DNA of 54,772 nt, taken from contig CACCHS010000004.1 of NCBI GenBank assembly GCA_902545825.1, positions 1 through 54,772 on the forward strand, read 5' to 3'. This stretch comes from an uncultured Pelagibacteraceae bacterium (GTDB taxonomy: Bacteria > Pseudomonadota > Alphaproteobacteria > Pelagibacterales > Pelagibacteraceae). Position numbers and translations under genes: made by a program. Positions 44,281 to 53,782 of this stretch are shown piece after piece (within the stretch, counting starts at the first letter, position 1; the number at the start of each line of letters is the position of its first letter). The notes beneath the pieces are model-generated. The model did no database searches. It worked only from the letters and a program-made list of their open reading frames with translations, and was not told where the DNA came from.

Positions 44281-45087
44281 ATGAAGCTAGGAAGCATCGC
44301 TATTAATTCTTTTTTAATATTATTATTTTTATATATCTTTGTAATAATTTTTTTGTTTTTTTATCAAAGAAAATTACTTTATCATCCAAGTGAAAATAAT
44401 TACTTAGACGAAACATCCCTAAACCACAATATAGAAAAAAAATTTATTCAATCAGAAAATAAACTTGTTTCTTGGTATTTTGAAAAAAACTCGGATTATA
44501 AAACTATTCTTTTTTTTCATGGAAATGCTGGAAAACTCGATAATAGAGTTTACAAACTAAATGAACTTTCAAAACTTGAAATAAATTACTTAATAATTGC
44601 TTATAGAGGTTTCAGTGGAAATGAGGGAAAACCAAATGAGAGTGGCTTATATGAAGATGCAAAATCCGCTAAAATTTGGCTGAACAATAATGGTGTTAAA
44701 GATAAAGATATAATTCTATATGGAGAGTCTCTTGGCACAGCAGTTGCTGTTGATTTAGCGAGTAAACATAAGTTCGCAGGGATAATATTAGAATCCCCAT
44801 TTACTTCAATGACAAGACTTGCACAAAAATATTATCCAATTTTTCCAGTTAAAATTATTCTTAAAGATAAATTCGACTCTATTAATAAGATTCAAAAAAT
44901 AAATTCCCCTCTTTTAGTGATGCACGGTGAGGAGGACACTATAGTCCCTTTTAGTATGGGTGTTGAAATCTTTGAAAAATCAAACACTCAAAAATCAAAA
45001 TATTTTATAAAAAATGATGATCATATGATGAATTTCGATCAAAATTTAATCAGCGAAATTCAAAAATTTATTAAAAGTCTAAAATAG
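44281..45087 (+). CDS. Membrane-anchored alpha/beta hydrolase (BEM46/ABHD13-like)
   Basis: A 268-residue protein with an N-terminal anchor (FLILLFLYIFVIIFLFF). The fold shows TILFFHGNAGKLDNRV (oxyanion HGNA), IIAYRGFSGNEGKPNE, the nucleophile elbow LYGESLGTAVAVDLA, Asp in HGEEDTIVPF and His in NDDHMMNF. This is the serine hydrolase triad of the BEM46-like group. Likely an esterase or thioesterase facing the periplasm; substrate unknown. Confidence 0.9.
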   Translation: MKLGSIAINSFLILLFLYIFVIIFLFFYQRKLLYHPSENNYLDETSLNHNIEKKFIQSENKLVSWYFEKNSDYKTILFFHGNAGKLDNRVYKLNELSKLEINYLIIAYRGFSGNEGKPNESGLYEDAKSAKIWLNNNGVKDKDIILYGESLGTAVAVDLASKHKFAGIILESPFTSMTRLAQKYYPIFPVKIILKDKFDSINKIQKINSPLLVMHGEEDTIVPFSMGVEIFEKSNTQKSKYFIKNDDHMMNFDQNLISEIQKFIKSLK

Positions 45088-45135
45088 ACACATTTTAAAC
45101 AAATACTCTTCAAAGTTTACAATTAAATTTTGTTT

Positions 45136-45684
45136 ATGAGAAATATTTTTATAATAACACTTTTACTTTTAATTTGTAGCAATGCTTCTTCTGATCAATC
45201 AGATAAATACTTTCATATAGGTAAAATGGTGTCTTATGACAAAAAATTCACTCTATATTTTAAAACAAGAGAAAATGCCATACTTGCAAGAGGAGAAGAT
45301 TATAATTATGTTACTGATTATCCCCAAGATCTTTATCTATATGACCATAAATTAAAAAAGGATCTACCTCTTATTTCTTATGAGTGGTTTCCAAATAAAG
45401 CTAAATTATTTTTAATGGATTATGATTATCCAGTATTTCCAGAGGATTTTGCGTATTATCTTTTAGAGGATAATAATACATTAGTGATGGTTAGTGCAAA
45501 TAAAAACATCTCAAAAAATCTTACATTTGATATTCAAAAAAAAGAATTAAGATCTAACGATAGGAGTGGTAAATTAGGTTTTATAATTTCTTCATATGCT
45601 AAGAATTGTGGATATGCTGCTCTTGATAAAAAGCACGAGTGTAATTTATTTAAACCTTTGATATCAAAAAATTTAATAAACTAA
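45136..45684 (+). CDS. Exported hypothetical protein
   Basis: A 182-residue protein with a signal peptide (RNIFIITLLLLICSNASSDQ). I start at ATG 45136; a TTG 6 nt upstream is less likely. Seen in the mature part: FHIGKMVSYDKKFTLYFKTR, DLYLYDHKLKKDLPLISYEW and two Cys near the end (KNCGYAALDKKHECNLF) that may form a disulfide. No family recognised. Its stop overlaps convergent ftsY by 4 bp. Confidence 0.75.
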   Translation: MRNIFIITLLLLICSNASSDQSDKYFHIGKMVSYDKKFTLYFKTRENAILARGEDYNYVTDYPQDLYLYDHKLKKDLPLISYEWFPNKAKLFLMDYDYPVFPEDFAYYLLEDNNTLVMVSANKNISKNLTFDIQKKELRSNDRSGKLGFIISSYAKNCGYAALDKKHECNLFKPLISKNLIN

Positions 45685-46598
45685 TTTATTTGAGTAAAAG
45701 CTTCAGCAAATTTTTCAACATCAAATATTTGAAGATCATCCTCTTTTTCACCTAAACCAAGTCCTATTATTGGAATTTTATATTTTTTAGATAAAGCTAA
45801 GAGAATACCACCCTTTGCTGTTCCATCTAATTTTGTCATAACAAGTCCGGTGATCGGAATAATTTTGTTAAACTCGTCAACTTGACTCAGTATATTTTGT
45901 CCTGAAGTAGCATCTAAAACTAAAATAACTTCATTTGGAGCATTATCGTCGATTTTTTTTACAACGTTTGCAATTTTTTTATACTCCTCCATTAAATTTT
46001 TTTTATTTTGTAATCTTCCAGCTGTATCAATAATTAATTGGTTAAAGTTATTTTCTTTAGCAAAACTCATTGCTTTATATGCAACAGATGCAGGATCCGA
46101 CCCTTGATTTGATTTTACCAAATCGACACCGATTTTATTTGCCCAATTTTCTAATTGTTCAATTGCTGCAGCTCTAAATGTATCAGACGCAGACAAAACT
46201 ACTTTATTATTATTTTCTTTAAAAATTTTAGCGATTTTGCCAATCGTAGTTGTTTTTCCAGAGCCGTTGACACCAGCCACTAATATAACATTTAAATTAT
46301 TATTATTTTTGAAAAAATCTTTTTTTTCAAAATTACCCATAGTAGAGACAATATACCTTTTAAGAACTTTATTTATTTCTCCAATTAAGTCCGAACTTGG
46401 ATCAATTTTTTCTTGAGCTAAAATATTTCTTATTTCAGAAGCTGCATCAATTCCTACATCAGAACTTATTAAAAATTCCTCTATTTTATTAAGTGAGTTA
46501 TCATCAATTTCTTTCTTTATAAGAATTTCTCGAAAACCCGAGGAAATATTCTCCGCACTTTTTTTAAAGCCTATTTTAAATTTTTCAAATATGCTCAT
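45681..46598 (-). CDS. ftsY: Signal recognition particle receptor FtsY
   Basis: A 305-residue GTPase of the SRP family with N and G domains and almost no acidic A domain (starts MSIFEKFKIGFKKSAENISS). Motifs: VILVAGVNGSGKTTTIGKIA (G1), LSASDTFRAAAIEQLENWA, IIDTAGRLQNKKNLMEE (G3), LVMTKLDGTAKGGILLALS (G4) and IGLGLGEKEDDLQIFD. It docks Ffh-ribosome complexes at the membrane. It overlaps dapF by 1 bp; ffh lies about 1 kb away on the other strand. Confidence 0.97.
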   Translation of the reverse strand: MSIFEKFKIGFKKSAENISSGFREILIKKEIDDNSLNKIEEFLISSDVGIDAASEIRNILAQEKIDPSSDLIGEINKVLKRYIVSTMGNFEKKDFFKNNNNLNVILVAGVNGSGKTTTIGKIAKIFKENNNKVVLSASDTFRAAAIEQLENWANKIGVDLVKSNQGSDPASVAYKAMSFAKENNFNQLIIDTAGRLQNKKNLMEEYKKIANVVKKIDDNAPNEVILVLDATSGQNILSQVDEFNKIIPITGLVMTKLDGTAKGGILLALSKKYKIPIIGLGLGEKEDDLQIFDVEKFAEAFTQIN

Positions 46599-47422
46599 TA
46601 CAATTTGACATTAATAATTTTTATTTTTGAAACTGGACCCTTCATATGAATTGAATTTTTTTCATCAATTTTGACAAACAATTTACCAGTAGCAAATTCA
46701 ATATCTACTTTTTGATCTGTTAAGTCATTCAACTTACCTGCTACTGCAGTTGCACAAGCTGCAGTTCCACAAGCTTTTGTATTTCCCGCTCCTCTTTCCC
46801 ATACATTCACTTTAATTAAATTTTTACTAATTACTTTTGCTAAAGTAACATTTGTTTTTTCCGGAAATAAATTATGATTTTCAATTTTAGGACCTATTTT
46901 TTTTATATCGAAGTTATCAATGTTTGGTACAAAAAAAACTATATGTGGGTTTCCGATATTTACTGCTGTACCGCCTTGAAATTCTTTTTTAAATTTATCA
47001 AAAATTTTAATATTTAAATTTATTGTATTTAATTCTTTTGATAATGGAATTTCGCTCCATTTTGTTTTTGGTTGTCCCATTTCAGTTGAAACAATATTTT
47101 CCCCAATTATCTCAGATTTCAAATTTCCAGAGGAAGTAGTTAAATTAACAATTTTTTTATTTTTTTCTTTAGCTATAAAATCAGCGACACACCTTGTTCC
47201 ATTACCACATGCACCTGCTTTTCCACCATCAGAATTAAAAAACTCAAGATAACCATCAGAATTTTGGTTTTTTTTAATAAATATTAACTGATCGCAACCA
47301 ATAAAATTTCTATCGCAAATTTTTATAATTTGGTCTTTTGTAAGATTTATAATTTTTTCTCTATTATCTATAATTATAAAATCGTTACCCAAACCATCCA
47401 TTTTAAAAGCTCTAAATTCCAT
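46598..47422 (-). CDS. dapF: Diaminopimelate epimerase
   Basis: A 274-residue enzyme interconverting LL- and meso-diaminopimelate for lysine and peptidoglycan. The two active-site cysteines are in GGKAGACGNGTRCVADF and GAGNTKACGTAACATAVAG; the start is FRAFKMDGLGNDFIIIDN. Length is standard. It is upstream of ftsY in the same operon, the usual alphaproteobacterial order. Confidence 0.97.
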   Translation of the reverse strand: MEFRAFKMDGLGNDFIIIDNREKIINLTKDQIIKICDRNFIGCDQLIFIKKNQNSDGYLEFFNSDGGKAGACGNGTRCVADFIAKEKNKKIVNLTTSSGNLKSEIIGENIVSTEMGQPKTKWSEIPLSKELNTINLNIKIFDKFKKEFQGGTAVNIGNPHIVFFVPNIDNFDIKKIGPKIENHNLFPEKTNVTLAKVISKNLIKVNVWERGAGNTKACGTAACATAVAGKLNDLTDQKVDIEFATGKLFVKIDEKNSIHMKGPVSKIKIINVKL

Positions 47423-47480
47423 ATATTCAATACTTAACTTATTTATTGACTTTTTGAACCTCTATTATATTTTGTCGAAG

Positions 47481-47573
47481 TTTCCGCAAAAACAACAATT
47501 TGCGGTGTCTTTGGCAACAAAGAGATCGACACCAGTCAGCGAGGGTTCGCCCACTGGTGCGATAACTGCTGGA
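47481..47573 (+). ncRNA. GC-rich structured leader immediately upstream of ffh
   Basis: Within the 158-nt dapF-ffh gap, positions 47501-47572 are about 57% G+C (41 of 72), far above the surroundings. Hairpin A: CCGCAAA (47484-47490) with TTTGCGG (47499-47505). Hairpin B: GGTGTC (47504-47509) with GACACC (47528-47533). Hairpin C: CACCAGT (47530-47536) with ACTGGTG (47553-47559), capped by GGG-TTCG-CCC (43-52). A and B share 2 nt, and B and C share 4 nt, so B competes with both. The ffh ATG follows 8 nt after the region. It lacks the SRP RNA core. I recall a Pelagibacter RNA family named after ffh, but could not check it. Confidence 0.8.
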
Positions 47574-47580
47574 TAAAATT

Positions 47581-48939
47581 ATGTTTGAAAATTTAACTAA
47601 TAAATTCGAGGAAATATTTTCCTCCTTAAAAAAGTCAGCATCTCTAGATGAGAAGCAGGTTGATGAAGGGCTAAGAAATATCAGATTGGCACTCTTAGAG
47701 GCAGATGTCTCATTAGAGGTTGCTAAAGATTTTGTAAATAAAATTAAACCAAAGGCATTAGGACAAGAAATCCTTAGATCTACATCGCCAGGACAAATGG
47801 TGGTGAAAATTGTAAATGATGAATTAATAAATTTATTAGGAAGCGAAAATACTGATTTAAATTTTAATGCTGTACCTCCAGTATCTATGATGATGGTAGG
47901 TTTACAAGGATCCGGAAAGACCACAACAACAGCAAAACTTGCAAAGTTTATTGAAAAAAATAAAAAAAAGAAAGTAATGGTTGTGAGCCTAGATATTTAT
48001 AGACCCGCAGCTCAAGAACAACTTAAACTTTTAGGAGAACAGCATAATATTAACACCTTACCAATTATTGAGGGACAACAACCAGCTGACATATGTAGAA
48101 GAGCTTTGAGTGCCGCAAGTCTTAATGGATCAGAGGTAATATTGTTCGATACTGCGGGTAGGACCCAAATCGATTTACAAATGATGAGTGAAATTAAGCA
48201 AATTGAAGAAATTATAAATCCCGTAGAGACAATTTTGGTTGCAGATTCGCTTACTGGTCAGGTTGCAGCAAATGTGGCTAAAGAATTTAAAAATACAGTT
48301 AATTTGTCAGGAATTGTTCTTACAAGGTCTGATGGAGATGGAAGAGGTGGAGCTGCATTAAGTATGAAATATGTAGCAAATGTTCCAATAAAATTTTTAG
48401 GTATTGGTGAAAAAATTGAAAATCTTGAAGTTTTCTATCCCGAAAGAATTGCAAATAGAATTTTAGGAATGGGGGATATAGTAAGTCTTGTTGAAAAAGC
48501 TGCAGAAGATCTTGATGAAGAGAAATTAAAAAAAACTGAAGAAAATCTAAAGAAAGGCCAGTTTTCTTTGGATGATTATTTATCACAATTAAAACAGATG
48601 AAAAAAATGGGTGGCATAGAGGGCATAATGTCATTTCTTCCTGGGGTTTCAAAAATAAAATCACAAATGGATCAATCTGGAATAGATGAAAAAGTTATAA
48701 CTCAAAATGAAGCTGTTATTTTATCAATGACTAAAAGAGAGAGACAAAATCCAAAAATAATTGATGGATCAAGAAAAAAAAGAATTGCTAATGGCTCTGG
48801 TACAGACATAGCCACTATCAATAAATTGCTCAAGCAATTTAAAATGATGTCTGAAATGATGAGAAAGATGTCAAAAGGAAATATGAAAGGAATGGCAGAC
48901 AAAGGTATTCCGCCTGAACTTTTTAATCAACTAAAATAA
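47581..48939 (+). CDS. ffh: Signal recognition particle protein Ffh
   Basis: A 452-residue GTPase that binds SRP RNA and signal peptides. The N domain starts [18 protein letters not shown]; the G domain has [64 protein letters not shown] and [12 protein letters not shown]. The methionine-rich M domain (about 300-452) ends [20 protein letters not shown]. It follows the structured leader and starts the ffh-rpsP-trmD-rplS-leu run. Confidence 0.98.
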   Translation: MFENLTNKFEEIFSSLKKSASLDEKQVDEGLRNIRLALLEADVSLEVAKDFVNKIKPKALGQEILRSTSPGQMVVKIVNDELINLLGSENTDLNFNAVPPVSMMMVGLQGSGKTTTTAKLAKFIEKNKKKKVMVVSLDIYRPAAQEQLKLLGEQHNINTLPIIEGQQPADICRRALSAASLNGSEVILFDTAGRTQIDLQMMSEIKQIEEIINPVETILVADSLTGQVAANVAKEFKNTVNLSGIVLTRSDGDGRGGAALSMKYVANVPIKFLGIGEKIENLEVFYPERIANRILGMGDIVSLVEKAAEDLDEEKLKKTEENLKKGQFSLDDYLSQLKQMKKMGGIEGIMSFLPGVSKIKSQMDQSGIDEKVITQNEAVILSMTKRERQNPKIIDGSRKKRIANGSGTDIATINKLLKQFKMMSEMMRKMSKGNMKGMADKGIPPELFNQLK

Positions 48940-48953
48940 AAAAAAGGAGAATA

Positions 48954-49397
48954 ATGTTAAAACTTAGATTATCGATGGGAGGGACAAAAAAAAGACCAGT
49001 TTACAAAATAGTTGTTGCTGATAGTAAATTTCCAAGAGATGGAAGGTTTATTGAAAAATTAGGTTTTTTTAATCCTTTGCTTCCAAAAGAAAAAAAAGAA
49101 AGAATTGGACTTCAAACGGATAGAATAAAATATTGGTTAAGCCAAGGCGCACAACCAACCACTAGAGTTGCTAGATTACTTGGTGAACATGAGCTAATTC
49201 CTATGCCAGCAAAAGGTAATAATCCAATGAAGGCTGTACCAAAAAAAGAAAGAAAAAAAGAGGCAAAAGAGGAGTCACCAAAAGAAGCTCCTAAAACAGA
49301 TGAGAAAAAAGCAGATGCTCCAAAAGAAGCTCCTAAAGCAGATGAGAAAAAAGCAGATGCTCCAAAAGAAGCTCCTAAAGCAGAAGAGAAAAAATAA
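48954..49397 (+). CDS. rpsP: 30S ribosomal protein S16 with a repetitive C-terminal tail
   Basis: A 147-residue protein. Residues 1-80 are normal S16: [60 protein letters not shown]. The remaining 60 or so residues are a Lys/Glu/Ala/Pro tail, with 14-residue repeats [14 protein letters not shown] from residue 110 on. S16 is usually 80-90 residues, though longer tails occur in alphaproteobacteria. An AAAGGAGAAT ribosome site precedes the ATG. trmD follows 2 nt after the stop, with no rimM between. Confidence 0.96.
   Translation: MLKLRLSMGGTKKRPVYKIVVADSKFPRDGRFIEKLGFFNPLLPKEKKERIGLQTDRIKYWLSQGAQPTTRVARLLGEHELIPMPAKGNNPMKAVPKKERKKEAKEESPKEAPKTDEKKADAPKEAPKADEKKADAPKEAPKAEEKK
49281..49394 (+). 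repeat. 42-bp tandem repeat in rpsP tail
   Basis: Two full 42-nt units (49281-49322, 49323-49364) and a partial third of 30 nt (49365-49394) encode [28 protein letters not shown] and [10 protein letters not shown]. The units differ at only a few positions, so the number is likely to vary between strains by slippage or recombination. Confidence 0.92.
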
Positions 49398-49399
49398 AA

Positions 49400-50104
49400 A
49401 TGTTTACAGCTCAAGTATTTACATTATATCCTGAGTACTTTCCTGGACCTTTTAAAAATGGACTTTATGGAAAAGCTATTGAAAAAAAAATTTGGGATTT
49501 GAGAACTGTAAATATCAGAGATTATGCAATTGATAAACATAAGACAGTTGATGATACTCCTTACGGAGGAGGCTCAGGAATGTTAATCAAGCCTGACGTA
49601 CTCGCAAAGTCGTTAGATAAAAACATTAATGGAGATGAGAAAATTGTTTACTTATCTCCAAAAGGAAAAGTTTTTAATCAAAAAATTGCAAAAGAACTTT
49701 CTTTAGAAAATAAAGTTAACATAATTTGCGGTCATTTCGAAGGTATTGATCAGAGAGTGTTAGAAAACAGAAAAATAGATGAGATAAGTTTAGGAGATTT
49801 TGTTCTTTCTGGAGGTGAAACAGCAACTTATGTTTTTTTGGATGCTATATTAAGATTAATACCTGGAGTACTTGGAAATGAAAAATCTACTAGCGAAGAA
49901 AGCTTTGAAAATGGTTTATTGGAGTATCCACAGTACACAAAACCTCAAATCTGGGAGGAAAAAAGTGTGCCAAATGTGCTTTTATCAGGTGATCATGCGA
50001 AAATTAAAGACTGGCGTTTATCTCAATCAGAGGCTATAACTCGCGACCGAAGGCCAGATTTATGGCAAAAATATAATAAAAAAACTAATTTGATAAACTT
50101 GCAA
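49400..50104 (+). CDS. trmD: tRNA (guanine-N1)-methyltransferase TrmD, reading through into L19
   Basis: About 230 residues of a SPOUT methyltransferase making m1G37 in tRNA. Motifs: [86 protein letters not shown] and the trefoil-knot end, then [20 protein letters not shown]. The family end is near [10 protein letters not shown]. No stop follows: the frame continues through KKTNLINLQ into L19 (ATG 50105). One extra A in the run of seven A at 50078-50084 would create a TAA at once. So either a true fusion or a one-base error. Confidence 0.9.
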
Positions 50105-50635
50105 ATGAAAACTATTGAAGAAATTAATCAAGCTAATGTCAAAAAAATAGCTGCAGAAAAAAAGTTACCTAATTTTTTTCCAGGCGATATTGTGAAAATT
50201 GGTGTTAGAATTACAGAGGGCAAAAGAGATAGAATTCAATATTTTGAAGGGGTTTGTATTGCTAAAAAGAATAGAGATTTAAACTCATCTTTTACAGTAA
50301 GGAAAATTTCCTTTGGCGAAGGTGTGGAAAGAACATTTGCACTCTACAGTCCAATTGTAGACTCAATTAAGGTAATTAGATCTGGAAAGGTAAGAAGGGC
50401 AAAACTTTATTACCTTAGAGACAGAACAGGAAAATCAGCAAGAATTGCAGAAAAAATTAAGAAAAAAATCGGCATTGATGTAGATGTTAAAACAGAACAA
50501 CCAACAGCACAAAATGTAACTAAAACTGAAGAAAGTAATATAACAGAGGAAACGAAAGTAGAGAAAGGGTCTGTTGAAAAAAAAGATACCTCTGAAAAAA
50601 AAAATGAAAAAGAGACTCTTAAAGATAAAAAATAG
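50105..50635 (+). CDS. rplS: 50S ribosomal protein L19 with a long charged tail
   Basis: Taken as starting at ATG 50105 ([20 protein letters not shown]), 176 residues. L19 core: [80 protein letters not shown]19 is usually about 115-130 residues; here about 50 Lys/Glu/Thr-rich residues follow ([20 protein letters not shown]). No ribosome site precedes the ATG, so it would depend on coupling to trmD. The frame is continuous with trmD from 49400. Confidence 0.93.
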   Translation: MKTIEEINQANVKKIAAEKKLPNFFPGDIVKIGVRITEGKRDRIQYFEGVCIAKKNRDLNSSFTVRKISFGEGVERTFALYSPIVDSIKVIRSGKVRRAKLYYLRDRTGKSARIAEKIKKKIGIDVDVKTEQPTAQNVTKTEESNITEETKVEKGSVEKKDTSEKKNEKETLKDKK

Positions 50636-50646
50636 TCCTTTTTAAA

Positions 50647-52049
50647 ATGCCTAGAACTTTATACGACAAAATTTGGAATGAACATTTAGTTCATCAGCAA
50701 GATGATGGTACATCTTTATTATTTGTGGATAGACATTTAATACACGAGGTAACAAGCCCACAAGCATTCGAAGGGCTTAGAAATTCAAAGAGAAAAGTGA
50801 GACAACCAAAATTAACACTTGCTGTAGTTGATCATAATATTCCTACAACTGATAGGTCTAAAGGAATTGATGATATCGACTCTAAAATTCAGGTAGAAAC
50901 ATTAGAAAAAAATTGTAAAGAATTTGGTATCAAATTATTTGGAATGGACGATAAAAGACAAGGTATTGTTCATATAGTAGGGCCCGAGCAAGGTTTCACG
51001 CAACCAGGCACAGTAATTGTTTGTGGCGACAGCCACACGGCTACTCATGGTGCATTTGGTGCCCTAGCATTTGGTATTGGAACTTCAGAAGTAGAGCACG
51101 TTTTGGCTACTCAAACTTTGGTACAAAAAAGGCAAAAAATTTTAGAATAAACGTTAATGGTAAACTCTCACTGGGAGTGACTTCAAAGGATGTTATTTTG
51201 CAAATAATTGGAAAAATAGGAACAGCTGGAGGTACTGGATGTGTAATAGAGTATGCTGGTTCAGTTATTTCAAACCTATCTGTGGAACAGAGAATGACGA
51301 TTTGTAATATGTCAATCGAGGGTGGTGCTAGAGCTGGTCTTATTCAACCTGATGAAAAAATTTTTAATTACTTAAAAGGAAGACCAATGTCCCCAAAAAA
51401 TGAAAATTGGAATAAAGCTTTAGAGTATTGGAACTCTCTTAAAACTGATAATGATGCTAAATTTGATAAAGAGATCAATTTAAATGGAGAGGATATTGCT
51501 CCAATGGTAACTTGGGGAACTTCTCCAGAAGATGTTGTAACAATAAATGGAAAAATACCAAACCCTGATAATGAGAAAAATGAAGATAAAAAAAATTCCA
51601 TTAATAGATCTTTAAAATATATGGGTCTAAAACCAGATGTTAAAGTTCAGGATATAAAAATTGATAAAGTTTTTATTGGAAGTTGTACCAATGGAAGAAT
51701 AGAAGATTTACGAGAGGCTGCTCAAATTTTAAAAAATAAAAAAAAGGCTGCACATGTGCATGGCATGGTTGTTCCAGGATCTGGATTAGTAAAAGAACAA
51801 GCAGAACAGGAAGGTTTAGATAAAATATTCATTGAGTCTGGATTTGAATGGAGAGAGCCCGGCTGCTCAATGTGCTTAGCAATGAATGCTGATAAATTAA
51901 AACCACAAGAGAGATGCGCATCTACTTCAAATAGAAACTTTGAGGGAAGACAAGGAAGAGGTGGTCGTACACATCTAGTAAGCCCAGGTATGGCAGCTGC
52001 TGCTGCAATTGCTGGAAATCTTGATGATGTAAGAAAATATCGAAACTAA
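50647..52049 (+). pseudogene. leuC: 3-isopropylmalate dehydratase large subunit, frameshifted
   Basis: Two frames together encode LeuC. The first (50647 to the stop at 51150) holds [39 protein letters not shown] and [20 protein letters not shown]; the second (from about 51130 to 52049) continues [36 protein letters not shown] and [10 protein letters not shown], with the Fe-S cysteines. The break is at six A (51125-51130): one more A would give CAA AAA AAG GCA and an intact protein of about 467 residues, the normal size. All domains remain, so a one-base sequencing error is more likely than a true loss. leuD follows with a 1-bp overlap. Confidence 0.93.
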
Positions 52050-52654
52050 TGAAAAAATTTGTATCCCTCAAAAGTATTCCTGCATATTTACCAATCGTCA
52101 ATATCGACACTGATATGATCATCCCAAAACAATTCCTAAAAACAATAAAAAGAACAGGATTGGGAAAAAACCTTTTTCATGAAATGAGATATGACAACGA
52201 TGGAAATATTATTAAAGATTTTATTTTAAATAAGAAACCATTTGATGTTTCAAAAATATTAATTGCGGGGAATAATTTTGGTTGTGGTTCATCAAGAGAA
52301 CACGCACCATGGGCTCTTCTAGACTTTGGAATTACATGCGTGATAAGTTCAAGTTATGCCGATATCTTTTATAATAATTGTTTTAAAAATGGCATATTAC
52401 CAATAATTTTAAATGAGGAAAAAATAAAAGAATTATCAGAGTATTCAAAAAGACAAGAAGAAATAGAAATAAATTTAAATGATGAAAAAATTATCTATGG
52501 AAACAATGAGATCAGTTTTAAAATTGAGCCTTTCAAAAAAAAATGCTTATTGGAAGGACTTGATGACATTGCTTTATCTCTAGAGAAATCTTCAAATATA
52601 AATGAATTTGAAAAAAAATTAGAGTTTTCAAAACCATGGATCTTTAATGATTAA
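52049..52654 (+). CDS. leuD: 3-isopropylmalate dehydratase small subunit
   Basis: A 201-residue swivel-domain subunit that pairs with LeuC in leucine synthesis. Motifs: [60 protein letters not shown]. It shares the A of TAATG with the leuC stop and overlaps leuB by 8 bp. Intact leuD and leuB argue that leuC is functional in the cell. Confidence 0.97.
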   Translation: MKKFVSLKSIPAYLPIVNIDTDMIIPKQFLKTIKRTGLGKNLFHEMRYDNDGNIIKDFILNKKPFDVSKILIAGNNFGCGSSREHAPWALLDFGITCVISSSYADIFYNNCFKNGILPIILNEEKIKELSEYSKRQEEIEINLNDEKIIYGNNEISFKIEPFKKKCLLEGLDDIALSLEKSSNINEFEKKLEFSKPWIFND

Positions 52655-53756
52655 GGTTAAGAAAAGAAAAATTTTACTTTTACCAGGTGATGGTATTGGA
52701 TCAGAAGTAATTGCCGAAGTAAAAAAAATAATTAACTGGTTAAATAAAAATAGGTCTTTAGATTTTGAAATTGACGAAGACTTAGTGGGTGGTGCTGCAT
52801 ATGATAAACATGGAACACCTATTACTGATGAAGTTTTTTATAAAGCTTTAGAAAGTGAAGCTGTAATTTTAGGAGCTGTGGGAGGTCCAAAATGGGATAA
52901 TTTGGATTTTTCCAAAAAACCAGAAAGAGCATTATTAAAATTAAGGAAAGAACTTAAACTTTTTGCAAATTTAAGACCAGCAATTTGTTTCAAACAGTTA
53001 GTTGAAGCCTCAAGTTTAAAACCTGAAATAGTTTCAGGGCTTGATATAATGATAGTCAGAGAACTTACCGGGGGAATATATTTTGGTGAGCCTAGAGGAA
53101 TCAAGCCAATAGATAACGGTGAAAGAAAAGGTATTAATACTCACACTTATACAACCAGCGAAATTGAAAGAGTCTCTAGAGTAGCCTTTGATCTTGCAAA
53201 AAAAAGAAATAATAAAGTTACATCATGTGAAAAATCAAATGTTATGGAAGCTGGTCAGCTTTGGAGAGAGGAAGTTCAAGCTATTCATGATAAAGAATTT
53301 AAAGAAGTAGAATTAGAACATATGTTAGCAGACAACTGTGCTATGCAACTCTTAAGAAATCCAAAACAATTTGATGTTATTGTAACAGATAATTTATTTG
53401 GAGATATATTGTCAGATGAAGCTGCGATGTTAACAGGTTCACTAGGGTTACTACCTTCAGCATCTTTAGGAGCTAAAGATAAAAATGGAAATATGAGATC
53501 AATGTATGAGCCAGTACACGGTTCAGCACCTGATATTGCTGGAAAAGGTATCGCTAATCCAATTGCAACAATATTAAGTTTTTCAATGGCGTTAAAATAT
53601 TCTTTAAATTTGGATAAAGAGTCAAAGGAGCTAGACGCTGCAGTACAAAAAATCCTTGATGATGGGCTTAGAACCAAGGATATATGTTCAAAAGGTAATA
53701 AGGAAGTATCAACAAAAGACGTTGGAGATGCGATTATTGCTTGTTTGCAAAATTAG
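52647..53756 (+). CDS. leuB: 3-isopropylmalate dehydrogenase
   Basis: A 369-residue NAD-dependent beta-decarboxylating dehydrogenase. Motifs: [92 protein letters not shown] and [20 protein letters not shown]. Length is standard. It completes leuCDB. Confidence 0.98.
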   Translation: MIKVKKRKILLLPGDGIGSEVIAEVKKIINWLNKNRSLDFEIDEDLVGGAAYDKHGTPITDEVFYKALESEAVILGAVGGPKWDNLDFSKKPERALLKLRKELKLFANLRPAICFKQLVEASSLKPEIVSGLDIMIVRELTGGIYFGEPRGIKPIDNGERKGINTHTYTTSEIERVSRVAFDLAKKRNNKVTSCEKSNVMEAGQLWREEVQAIHDKEFKEVELEHMLADNCAMQLLRNPKQFDVIVTDNLFGDILSDEAAMLTGSLGLLPSASLGAKDKNGNMRSMYEPVHGSAPDIAGKGIANPIATILSFSMALKYSLNLDKESKELDAAVQKILDDGLRTKDICSKGNKEVSTKDVGDAIIACLQN

Positions 53757-53782
53757 TTAATTTCAATTATTTTATAAAAATT

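Noticed and set aside
47481..47573. SRP (4.5S) RNA gene beside ffh
   Set aside because: The conserved apical GGAA loop and the AAGCAGCC-type strand of SRP RNA are absent, as are tmRNA, RNase P RNA and 6S hallmarks.
47439..47924. 161-codon minus-strand frame across the ffh leader and ffh start
   Set aside because: It is antisense to the conserved N domain of ffh, with no recognisable motif and an implausible composition.
49112..49414. Minus-strand frame opposite the rpsP repeats
   Set aside because: It repeats [11 protein letters not shown] only because the plus-strand coding DNA is repetitive.
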